Both the position numbers and the translations under genes were made by a program. Of a stretch of DNA of 64,000 nucleotides, positions 57,298 to 64,000 are shown in pieces. Origin of the DNA: Salinibaculum litoreum (lineage in GTDB: Archaea > Halobacteriota > Halobacteria > Halobacteriales > Haloarculaceae). Numbering within the stretch: position 1 is the stretch's first letter; each line of letters opens with the position of its first letter. The notes below the pieces were generated by a model. That model saw only the letters and a list, made by a program, of their open reading frames with translations. It made no database searches and had not been told where the DNA came from. The DNA lies in NCBI GenBank assembly GCA_009789175.1, contig CP046866.1, positions 1,302,001 through 1,366,000 on the forward strand, in the 5' to 3' direction.

Positions 57298-57480
57298 CTA
57301 CTCGTCTACCGCGTCGAGGTTGTCTTCGGGCACGCCCTGCTCTTTCCCGTCTTCGAAGCTGACGGTGTAGGTGGCGTCGCCGAACATCGTCTCCATCACC
57401 TGCGTGACGGTCCCCTGCTCGCCGTCGTACTCGCTGTGTTCGTCGTGCAAGACGACTTCGTCGTCTTCTTCGAATGTCAT
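57298..57480 (-). CDS. DUF1918 small beta-barrel protein
   Basis: From the ATG at 57480 the product has 60 residues: MTFEEDDEVVLHDEHSEYDG, then EQGTVTQVMETMFGDATYTV and SFEDGKEQGVPEDNLDAVDE. The SH3-like strand pattern (VVLHDEH, EQGTVTQV, TYTVSFEDG) fits DUF1918. Role unknown; short domains of this fold often bind nucleic acid or protein tails. It leads the rnp3 operon. Confidence 0.85.
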   Translation of the reverse strand: MTFEEDDEVVLHDEHSEYDGEQGTVTQVMETMFGDATYTVSFEDGKEQGVPEDNLDAVDE

Positions 57481-57649
57481 ACCCAGCGTTACTGGATGAC
57501 TCGACAAAAAGGGAATGATTCGACATGGGGTGTGGTGTCGAAAGCTTATAACGCCGACGCACGAACGCCCACCCAATGATTTCCCCATCTCGACGCACTC
57601 ATGGTCCGGCCCCCGAGGAGTCGTCACGCCCCCGGCTACACGACCGGCG

Positions 57650-58213
57650 ATGACGTCCGTCGACGACCTCTGGTATCTCTCCGACGAGGCCGACCAGCAG
57701 GCCGAGCAGACACACCATCGGGTCAGCGAGCGCTACGACGATTTCCTGACCTTCGAGACGACCAAACACGTCTCCAGGCCCCGTTTTCGGACCGTCGCCA
57801 ACCGCATCCAGGGCAACGGTGCCCCCTATGGCGCACACACGCTCGTCCACCGGGAGACCGGCGAATTGCTCCTGGTCCGTCACGAGGGCGTCGACATGTG
57901 GGTCCTGCCCGGCGGTGAGACCGACGGCGACGAGTCGTTCCGTACGGCCGCCGAGCGGGAACTCCACGAGGAAGCCGGCCTGGGCGCGACGTTCGACGGG
58001 CTTGGCCTGCTCGGTCGGGTGACCTTCCACTGTGACGGCCACACGACGTGGGGTGTCCTCCCGATATTCGAGGCGGCGGCAGGCGCCGACACGTCCGAAC
58101 CGACTGTCGAGGACCCCGACGACGAAATTTCGGCTGCCCGGTGGTTCGACGAACTGCCGGAGGACACGCGCGACCGGGCGGTGCTGCAGCGGTGGCGGCG
58201 GGAGCGACTCTGA
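57650..58213 (+). CDS. NUDIX hydrolase
   Basis: From the ATG at 57650 the product is 187 residues. The N-terminal ~60 residues are helical (LWYLSDEADQQAEQTHHRVS). The NUDIX box is complete: the G-x5-E-x7-R-E-x-x-E-E-x-G-L pattern is visible in GGETDGDESFRTAAERELHE and EAGLG. It is expected to hydrolyse a nucleoside diphosphate linked to another moiety; the substrate is unknown. Its stop abuts the stop of the convergent FAD oxidoreductase gene. Confidence 0.9.
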   Translation: MTSVDDLWYLSDEADQQAEQTHHRVSERYDDFLTFETTKHVSRPRFRTVANRIQGNGAPYGAHTLVHRETGELLLVRHEGVDMWVLPGGETDGDESFRTAAERELHEEAGLGATFDGLGLLGRVTFHCDGHTTWGVLPIFEAAAGADTSEPTVEDPDDEISAARWFDELPEDTRDRAVLQRWRRERL

Positions 58214-59632
58214 TTACTCTTCGAGGGTCCCACGGAGCACCTTCGCGGCGACCAGCACGGGGTCCCAGACCGGGCTAAAGGGTGGTGCATACGCGAGGTC
58301 GAGACGCTCCAGTTCGGCGACGGTCATGTTGGCTTCGATAGCCGTCGCGAGCGTATCGGTACGGATAGCCGCACGGTCCTCGCCGACGATTGCGCCGCCG
58401 AGAAGTTGCCCAGTCGTCCGGTCGCCGACGAGGTGGACTGTCGTCTCCTCGTTGCCGGGGTAATAGCCCGACCGCGAGCCGGCAGTGACTGTCTCTGCGA
58501 CGGGTTCGAAGCCGGCCTCACGCGCTTTCTCGTGGTCGAGGAGACCGACCCGGCCACACTCCAGTTCGAACGCTTTGACGACCGCGGTGCCGGCCACATC
58601 GCCGACGGGTTCGGGGTCGCCAGCGACGGTCTGGCCGATAGCCCTGCCCGCCCGGTTGGCCGTCAACCCCAGTGGCACCCAGTCGTGCGTGCCGGTGACT
58701 GCATGACGCATCTCGGCAACGTCGCCGGCGGCATAGACGCGCTCGGCATCCGTCCGGCCGTAATCGTCGACGAGGATTGCGCCCGACTCGCCGAGTCTGA
58801 CCTCCGTCCCCGAGACGATGTCCGTATTCGGGGTGATGCCGACACCGACGAGCGCACAATCGACGGGGACGCGGTGGGCATCGGTGACGACGGCCTCGAC
58901 GTGGTCGTCACCGTCGAGATGGTCGACCTCCTCGTCGAGATGGAGGGTGACGCCTCTCTCCTCTAGCCGGTCGCCGACGGCCGTCCCGACGGCCTCGCCG
59001 AAGGGTTTGAGGACCCGCTCGCCGCGCTGGAACAGGTGGATATCGAGGTCGTGGGCCTCGAACGCCTCGGCCATCTCGACACCGACGTACCCGCCACCGA
59101 CGACGGCGACGGTCTCTGGGGGTTCCATCGCGGCGTACTGCTCGACGAGCGCATCGTCGACGAACTCGGCGTCGATGCCCGGGTCGTCCGCGGGGTCGGT
59201 GAGGTACGCACGGATGGCAGCCGCCGAATCCATGTGATGCAGCGTGAAGGCACCATCGAGGTCCTGCCCCTCGAATGGAACCGAGGCGCTGGCACCGGTC
59301 GCGACGAGCAAATCGCCGTAGCTCTGCCTGACTGTCTTCCCGACGCGGGTGTTGTAGGTGACGTACTGTTGGTCGGTATCGATGCCGGTAACCTCGTGGT
59401 TGCGCCGGAGGTCGATACCGCGGTCCTCTATCTCCTCGGGCGACAGCGAGGTCATATCGAGCAGGGAGTCGATGTCGCCTTTGACGTAGTAGGGCATCCC
59501 GCAGTGGGCATAGGAGACCCACTGCCCGCGTTCGAAGACGATTACCTCCCGGCCCGGGTCCTCGCGTTTGCACTTGCTCGCGGCACTCAGGCCGGCAGCG
59601 TCCCCACCGACGACGACGAACGGGTTGGACAT
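58214..59632 (-). CDS. CoA-disulfide reductase/NADH oxidase-like flavoprotein
   Basis: The 472-residue protein is a two-dinucleotide-binding flavoprotein. FVVVGGDAAGLSAASKCKRE is the FAD motif, C44 in SYAHCGMPYYVKGD is the redox cysteine of CoA-disulfide reductases and NADH oxidases, VAVVGGGYVGVEMAEAFEAH is the NAD(P)H motif, and DDYGRTDAERVYAAGDVAEM closes the FAD site. A C-terminal domain (AFELECGRVGLLDHEKAREA) includes Pyr_redox_dim features. It could reduce CoA-disulfide or the gamma-glutamylcysteine dimer, or oxidise NADH. It converges with the NUDIX gene and diverges from DUF211. Confidence 0.87.
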   Translation of the reverse strand: MSNPFVVVGGDAAGLSAASKCKREDPGREVIVFERGQWVSYAHCGMPYYVKGDIDSLLDMTSLSPEEIEDRGIDLRRNHEVTGIDTDQQYVTYNTRVGKTVRQSYGDLLVATGASASVPFEGQDLDGAFTLHHMDSAAAIRAYLTDPADDPGIDAEFVDDALVEQYAAMEPPETVAVVGGGYVGVEMAEAFEAHDLDIHLFQRGERVLKPFGEAVGTAVGDRLEERGVTLHLDEEVDHLDGDDHVEAVVTDAHRVPVDCALVGVGITPNTDIVSGTEVRLGESGAILVDDYGRTDAERVYAAGDVAEMRHAVTGTHDWVPLGLTANRAGRAIGQTVAGDPEPVGDVAGTAVVKAFELECGRVGLLDHEKAREAGFEPVAETVTAGSRSGYYPGNEETTVHLVGDRTTGQLLGGAIVGEDRAAIRTDTLATAIEANMTVAELERLDLAYAPPFSPVWDPVLVAAKVLRGTLEE

Positions 59633-59735
59633 ATCCGTACCATGACGGGCGACGTACCTAATGGTTCGCCATCAGGTAGGGCAGTGTCTATCATATCGAC
59701 ACCAACGTTTTGTCCCTCAGTGTCGCATGCGTACC

Positions 59736-60023
59736 ATGGGCCAGATACATCGGCTCGTGGTCGACATCCTCAAGCCACACGAGCCACCGCTCGTAGAGTT
59801 TACCCAGGAAATTGACGGCATCGAGGGGGTCGACGCGACGACCAGTTCGCTCATCGAACTCGACCAGGAGGTCCAGAACGTGAAACTCTCTATCGAGGGC
59901 GAGGAACTGGACCTCGAACGCCTGGAAGACGCCGTCGAGAACCTCGGTGGCACGGTCCACTCCGTCGACGAAGTCTCCTGTGGGGAGTACATTGTCGAGG
60001 ACCGCCCGACGCTCCAGGACTGA
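59736..60023 (+). CDS. DUF211 small protein
   Basis: From the ATG at 59736 the product is 95 residues, MGQIHRLVVDILKPHEPPLV, then EFTQEIDGIEGVDATTSSLI, LDQEVQNVKLSIEGEELDLE and LENLGG-type helices with a single Cys in EVSCGEYIVED. The ferredoxin-like alpha/beta pattern and the start sequence fit DUF211, an archaeal family of unknown function. It is followed after two bases by the CCC1-like transporter gene, so a metal-linked role is suggested by context only. Confidence 0.85.
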   Translation: MGQIHRLVVDILKPHEPPLVEFTQEIDGIEGVDATTSSLIELDQEVQNVKLSIEGEELDLERLEDAVENLGGTVHSVDEVSCGEYIVEDRPTLQD

Positions 60024-60025
60024 CC

Positions 60026-60604
60026 GTGTCGCGGCTGTCTACCCTCCGGGCGCTGCTTGGCAAGGAGGAAGTCCGCGCTATCTCCCGGCGGTACTTCGTC
60101 TCGAACGGCTTCGACGGCACGTTGACCTGTATTGGCGTCGTCATCGGGGCCGTCCTGTCCGGGGTTCCCTCGGGCTGGGTCGTCGTCAAAATCGGGCTGG
60201 GTGCGGCCATCGGCCTCGGTACGTCGGCCCTCTGGAGTGTCTGGGAGATAGAACGCGCGGAGACGAAAGCCGAGGTGCTCCGCATGGAGCAGGCGATGTT
60301 GACCGACCTCGGAGACACCCGCATCGAGCGCCAGCATCGGGGCGAGCGTGCTCTGCACGCGCTCATGAGCGGGCTGGGTCCCACCATCGGTATCCTGCTG
60401 CCACTCTCCCCGTTCACACTGGAAGGCGTGCTGTTCACGATGGTGGAGGCCGCCGTTCTCTCGGTCGGTATCGGAGTTTTAATCCTCGCCACGTTCGGGG
60501 CGTATATGGGTTCTATTTCGGGGCAGCGGTGGTACGTGGCCGCTGCACGGATGGGTGCTGCCGGGCTGGTCGTCGCCGCGTTGAACATCCTGCTCCCGGG
60601 GTGA
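60026..60604 (+). CDS. VIT1/CCC1-family transporter-like membrane protein
   Basis: The 192-residue protein starts at a GTG two bases after DUF211. ISRRYFVSNGFDGTLTCIGV, followed by VIGAVLSGVPSGWVVVKIGL and AAIGLGTSALWSVWEIERAE, is the VIT1/CCC1 core; further spans are GLGPTIGILLPLSPFTLEG, MVEAAVLSVGIGVLILATFG and VAAARMGAAGLVVAALNIL. The family moves Fe2+/Mn2+. It converges with the P-type ATPase gene, two bases apart. Confidence 0.85.
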   Translation: MSRLSTLRALLGKEEVRAISRRYFVSNGFDGTLTCIGVVIGAVLSGVPSGWVVVKIGLGAAIGLGTSALWSVWEIERAETKAEVLRMEQAMLTDLGDTRIERQHRGERALHALMSGLGPTIGILLPLSPFTLEGVLFTMVEAAVLSVGIGVLILATFGAYMGSISGQRWYVAAARMGAAGLVVAALNILLPG

Positions 60605-60606
60605 GT

Positions 60607-63159
60607 TTACCCGGGTGTCGTCTCCCGACGACGGCGTCTTGCCAGCAGCCCAACCCCCAGCAGTAGCGGCGCGCCGACGAGTGCCGTCACTCCCAGTATT
60701 CCCCAGTCAGTTGCCGAGAGCGCCACAGTGCCGAAAAAGTCCGACAGCGGCGTGTACAGCACCGCCAGATGCAGGAGAAAGGAAGTCCCCACGGCGACGG
60801 CCAGCCACGGGTTCGTCGCGAGTGGCGTCTCCCGGGTCCACCGGACGACGTAGAGTTTGACGAACTCGAAGACGACGAAGCCGGTAAAGACCATGGTCAC
60901 CGCATACGGGGTTGCGATCGCGGCACCGTCCAGACTGTAGACCATCAGGCCGAGCATACAGGCGGTGGTCACGGCTCCGGCCGCGCCGATGAACGTGAGC
61001 ATCTCCCGGCCGATGATACCGCTGTCGGCGTCCCGCGGGGGCCGGTCCATCACGTCACCGCCGGGGTCCGCCCCGAGCGCCAGCGCAGGGAGTCCGTCGG
61101 TCAGCAGGTTAATCCACAGCAGTTGGACCGCGGGGAGGATGAGATACCCCCAGAGCGCGGCCAGGAAGACCAGCGCCACCTCGGCGATGTTCGCGCTCAA
61201 CAGATACGCGACGAACTTCCAGACGTTGTCGAAAATCGTCCGACCGCGCCGGACTGCGTTCTTGATCGTCGCGTAGTTATCGTCGAGCAGGACCATATCG
61301 CTCGCCTGCTGTGCCACGTCCGTGCCGCGGACGCCCATCGAGATGCCGACATCGGCCTGTTTGAGCGCCGGGGCGTCGTTGACGCCGTCGCCGGTCATCG
61401 CCACGGTGTGACCGCTCGCCTGTAACGCCCGCAGAATCCGGACCTTGTGGGTCGGCTCCGCCCGGGCGTAGATATCGACCGACTCGACGCGCTCCCGGAG
61501 TTGGTCGTCCGAGAGCGCCGCGACATCCTCGCCGGTCAGGACCGGCCCCTCGATACCGACTTCGGCCGCGATGGCCCGGGCGGTCGCCGCGTTGTCACCC
61601 GTTATCATCTTCGCGTCGATACCGGCCCTGTGTGTGTCCGCGATAGCGTCGGCGACTTCCTCGCGGGGCGGGTCAAGCAGTCCCTGTAATCCAACGAAGG
61701 TTAGCTCGGACTCCGGGTCGCCATCGGGGTCTTTCCTGGCGAACGCGAGCACGCGCAGTGCGTCGCCGGCAAACTCCTCGACCCGCCGTGTGACCAGTTC
61801 GCGTCTGTCCTCGGTCATCGCAACGGTGCCATCGGCAGTCCGTATCCGGGAACACCGCGCGAGGACGACCGCCGGTGCGCCCTTGACGAAGACGGCGTCG
61901 TCGTGAACGGTGGCCATCCGCTTGCGCTCGCTGGAAAACGGGCGTTCGTCGACGCGTGGCCGGTCGCGTCTGAGACCCTCGACGTCGAGACCGTGCTGGC
62001 TGGCGGCAGCGACCAGCGCGCGCTCTGTCGGGTCGCCACCGTCGCCCTCGACGGGTGAGTCGTTACAGACCGCCCCGATTTCCAGTACCTCACTGACCCG
62101 CTCGCTGTCCGCGGTTGGCTCGTATGCGTCGTCGGGGACCCAGACCCGCTGGACGCGCATCTCGCCTTCGGTCAGCGTCCCCGTCTTGTCCGTACACACC
62201 ACGTCGACCGACCCCAACCCCTCGACGGCAGGGAGCGTCCGCACGAGTGCGTTCTCGTCGGCCATCCGGCGCACACCGAGTGCGAGAGTGAGCGTCACGA
62301 CCGCCGGCAAGCCCTCCGGAATCGCCGCGACAGCCAGCGAGATAGCCGTCAGTCCGGCGACCAGCGCCGAAGTCCCGCTGAGCAGGAGAAAGGCGACGAC
62401 GAACACGGCGAGGACGGCGACACCCATGCCGAGTCGGCGACCCAGTGAATCGAGGTCGCGCTGGAGTGGCGTCTCCTTGTCTTCGGTCCCGGCGAGTTCG
62501 TCGGCGATTGTTCCCATCTCCGTCGACATCCCCGTCTCGACGACGACGGCCTCGGCCCGGCCCCGTGTCACGTTGGTTCCCTTGTAGACCAGATTCGACC
62601 GCTCGGCCAGCGGGGTGTCCGGGGCGACGGTCTCGGTCGATTTCCCGACGGGAACGCTCTCGCCTGTCAGGGGAGCTTCGTCGACTTCGAAGCTCTGTGT
62701 CTCCAGGAGTCTACAATCCGCCGGCACCACGTCACCTTCCGAGAGCAAGACGACATCACCGGGGACCAGTTCGGTCGCGTCGACGACTCGTTCGCTCCCG
62801 TCGCGTCGGACGCTCGCTTCGGGGGCGGCCATCGCACGGAGCGCGGCCAGACTCTGCTCGGCGCGGTACTCCTGTACGAATCCAAAGACACCGTTACCGA
62901 GCAGGATGATGGCGATGAGAACTGCATCGACCGTCTTTCCGACCAGAAACGAGATTGCCGCAGCGGCGAGCAACACCCAGATGAGCGCGCTCGCAAACTG
63001 GGCGAGAAAGACCGACAGCGCTCCCCGTCGTTCCCCCGCAGTGATTTCGTTTGGCCCGTGTTCGTCCCGCCGGGAATCCACCGCTTCGGCAGTGAGACCG
63101 TCACGGTCGGCCGACAGCGCATCCAGAACCGTCCCGACGGGTTCCGCGTGCCACTCCAT
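60607..63159 (-). CDS. P-type cation-transporting ATPase (PMCA/SERCA-like)
   Basis: The 850-residue protein has the full P-type ATPase plan. An N-terminal cation-ATPase domain ([20 protein letters not shown]) is followed by the actuator domain with [14 protein letters not shown], the PEGL motif (P281-E-G-L) in span 4, the phosphorylation motif [14 protein letters not shown] (D324), the nucleotide domain [14 protein letters not shown], the [20 protein letters not shown] hinge, and a C-terminal set of six spans. PEGL with this layout is typical of Ca2+ or Na+/K+-type pumps; the ion is not certain. It has no adjacent partner and converges with the CCC1-like gene. Confidence 0.93.
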   Translation of the reverse strand: MEWHAEPVGTVLDALSADRDGLTAEAVDSRRDEHGPNEITAGERRGALSVFLAQFASALIWVLLAAAAISFLVGKTVDAVLIAIILLGNGVFGFVQEYRAEQSLAALRAMAAPEASVRRDGSERVVDATELVPGDVVLLSEGDVVPADCRLLETQSFEVDEAPLTGESVPVGKSTETVAPDTPLAERSNLVYKGTNVTRGRAEAVVVETGMSTEMGTIADELAGTEDKETPLQRDLDSLGRRLGMGVAVLAVFVVAFLLLSGTSALVAGLTAISLAVAAIPEGLPAVVTLTLALGVRRMADENALVRTLPAVEGLGSVDVVCTDKTGTLTEGEMRVQRVWVPDDAYEPTADSERVSEVLEIGAVCNDSPVEGDGGDPTERALVAAASQHGLDVEGLRRDRPRVDERPFSSERKRMATVHDDAVFVKGAPAVVLARCSRIRTADGTVAMTEDRRELVTRRVEEFAGDALRVLAFARKDPDGDPESELTFVGLQGLLDPPREEVADAIADTHRAGIDAKMITGDNAATARAIAAEVGIEGPVLTGEDVAALSDDQLRERVESVDIYARAEPTHKVRILRALQASGHTVAMTGDGVNDAPALKQADVGISMGVRGTDVAQQASDMVLLDDNYATIKNAVRRGRTIFDNVWKFVAYLLSANIAEVALVFLAALWGYLILPAVQLLWINLLTDGLPALALGADPGGDVMDRPPRDADSGIIGREMLTFIGAAGAVTTACMLGLMVYSLDGAAIATPYAVTMVFTGFVVFEFVKLYVVRWTRETPLATNPWLAVAVGTSFLLHLAVLYTPLSDFFGTVALSATDWGILGVTALVGAPLLLGVGLLARRRRRETTPG

Positions 63160-63203
63160 GGGGCGGGTGACGCCCGGCCGAGTAAAAGAGGTTCTGCAGG
63201 ACC

Positions 63204-64000
63204 TTAGGTGTCCTCGGTGTCGACGCCATGAGTGACACCGTCACGCTCGTCGGCCTGCATCCGCCGGAGTGTGGCGCGGGCCTGGGAAGCATCGTAGCCG
63301 AAGAGGACAGTCTCGGCGTAGGCGTCTGCCACTTCGACAGCGCTGATGAGGTTATCGATGTCCACCTCCACTGCGTAGAGTTCGATGCTGACGGGTGCAG
63401 GCAGGCGGTCGGCGAAGCCGCTGGCGATGACCTCCACCCAGTAGGTCGTCGTATAGGCCATATCGTAGAGGGGCACGACGAACTCGTCGACGTACTCGGC
63501 GAGCGCATCGATGTCCAGCCCTGCGCGGTCATAGAGGTGACCTTCGTAGGGGTCGGGGTACAGGGTGAGATAGAGGTCACCGGGCACGCGCTCGCGGGCC
63601 TCGGCGACGAAGTCGGTGATGACGCGTGCGCGCCACGCGTCCCGGTCCTCGAAGTCGCTGTCCGCGAAGCGAGCATCACACCGGTCACAGTGGCAGTACT
63701 CGGGGCGTGCGAAGCCGACATCGTCGAGGCGAACGTCCGGGTTGGCGGCGGCCGCATCCTCGACCATCTCCAGGATGCCCCGCCGATACTCCTCGTGAGT
63801 GGGACAGATATAGTCCCAGTCGAAGTACCGCCGGTCGCGGGTAGCGAGGTCGCCCTCGCGGCTCACCGACGCCACGTCGGGGTTCCCCTCGACGGCGGCA
63901 TTGTCACCGAAGCAGGAAATCATGTTGATGCCGTCTTCGGCCGGCTCTGTCGCGCGGCCCGTGACATCTTTCATCTCGAAGAACGCGCGGTCGAACTCGG
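63204..64000 (-). CDS. Unknown protein with cysteine motif, N-terminus cut by window edge
   Basis: The reverse frame is open from the window edge to a stop at 63204. An in-frame ATG at 63974 (MKDVTGRATEPAEDGINMIS) exists, but the frame continues past it as EFDRAFFE, so the real start may lie outside. The visible ~265 residues have CHCDRC in ARPEYCHCDRCDARF, a basic/acidic helix EYRRGILEMVEDAAAANPD, and repeated beta/alpha blocks (DLYLTLYPDPYEGH, EFVVPLYDMAYTTTYWVEVI, SIELYAVEVDIDNLISAVEV) that look like a TIM barrel. A glycosidase-like fold is possible but I cannot name a family. Confidence 0.7.
   Translation of the reverse strand, partial: EFDRAFFEMKDVTGRATEPAEDGINMISCFGDNAAVEGNPDVASVSREGDLATRDRRYFDWDYICPTHEEYRRGILEMVEDAAAANPDVRLDDVGFARPEYCHCDRCDARFADSDFEDRDAWRARVITDFVAEARERVPGDLYLTLYPDPYEGHLYDRAGLDIDALAEYVDEFVVPLYDMAYTTTYWVEVIASGFADRLPAPVSIELYAVEVDIDNLISAVEVADAYAETVLFGYDASQARATLRRMQADERDGVTHGVDTEDT

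Noticed and set aside
1-64000. CRISPR arrays, insertion sequences, rRNA genes
   Set aside because: I saw no regularly spaced repeats outside the SPFH coding repeat, no transposase motif and no rRNA signature sequence.

Overview
This window is chromosomal DNA from a halophilic archaeon (class Halobacteria). The evidence is GC-rich coding sequence, strongly acidic proteins, TATA boxes 23-30 bases upstream of start codons (many leaderless), archaeal information-processing genes (TFB, TFS, NAC, SBDS, RNase P proteins, proteasome alpha, NreA) and haloarchaeal signatures such as CetZ, DacZ, HalOD1 and gamma-glutamylcysteine ligase. I cannot name the genus. Coding density is high. I see no insertion sequence, CRISPR array, rRNA gene or replication origin.

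Layout. 1-7.6 kb: a cell-surface glycan cluster (partial PHP phosphoesterase, sulfatase-fold enzyme, FemAB-like acyltransferase, sugar-nucleotide epimerase, small membrane protein, sulfotransferase, GT4 and GT2 glycosyltransferases). 7.7-14.1 kb: TRAM protein, regulators, NfeD/SPFH membrane pair, prenyl synthase diverging from a degenerate NAD-kinase paralogue, small membrane proteins. 14.4-22.7 kb: YchF, a membrane-anchored HExxH protein, a bactofilin-like protein, CysE, CetZ, a phosphodiesterase-fold enzyme and pyrophosphatase. 22.9-33.8 kb: PadR regulator, RNase HI, TFB, a PAS histidine kinase, NreA repair protein, TFS, the PUA-NAC-TrmI operon and a NYN nuclease-fold protein.

33.8-42.8 kb: HtpX protease, the lysine operon dapA-dapB-dapD behind an unusual leader, a membrane GAF protein, the rnp2-psmA-sdo1 run, FUN14-like protein, HflX and a lone HalOD1 domain. 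42.8-52.8 kb: Nnr with an isolated NuoH, acylphosphatase, Ogg, DUF555, UPF0058, the dacZ-mscS pair, cbiA-cobT and a Tat lipoprotein. 53-64 kb: tRNA-Leu(UAG) with a duplicated 3' end, a one-cyclin TFB-like protein, CoaD, GshA, rnp3 with its RNA-binding partner, NUDIX and CoA-disulfide-reductase-like enzymes, a DUF211/CCC1 pair, a P-type ATPase and a partial gene at the right edge.

Most of the window is housekeeping. The points most worth a second look are: the dapA leader with a leaderless 25-codon ORF, the isolated nuoH-nnr pair, the NAD-kinase homologue without its catalytic GGDG, the one-cyclin TFB-like protein, the dacZ-mscS pair with a hairpin-rich 3' flank, the bactofilin-like/CetZ neighbourhood, and the tRNA-Leu attachment-site scar. 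I found no system that I would call clearly new.
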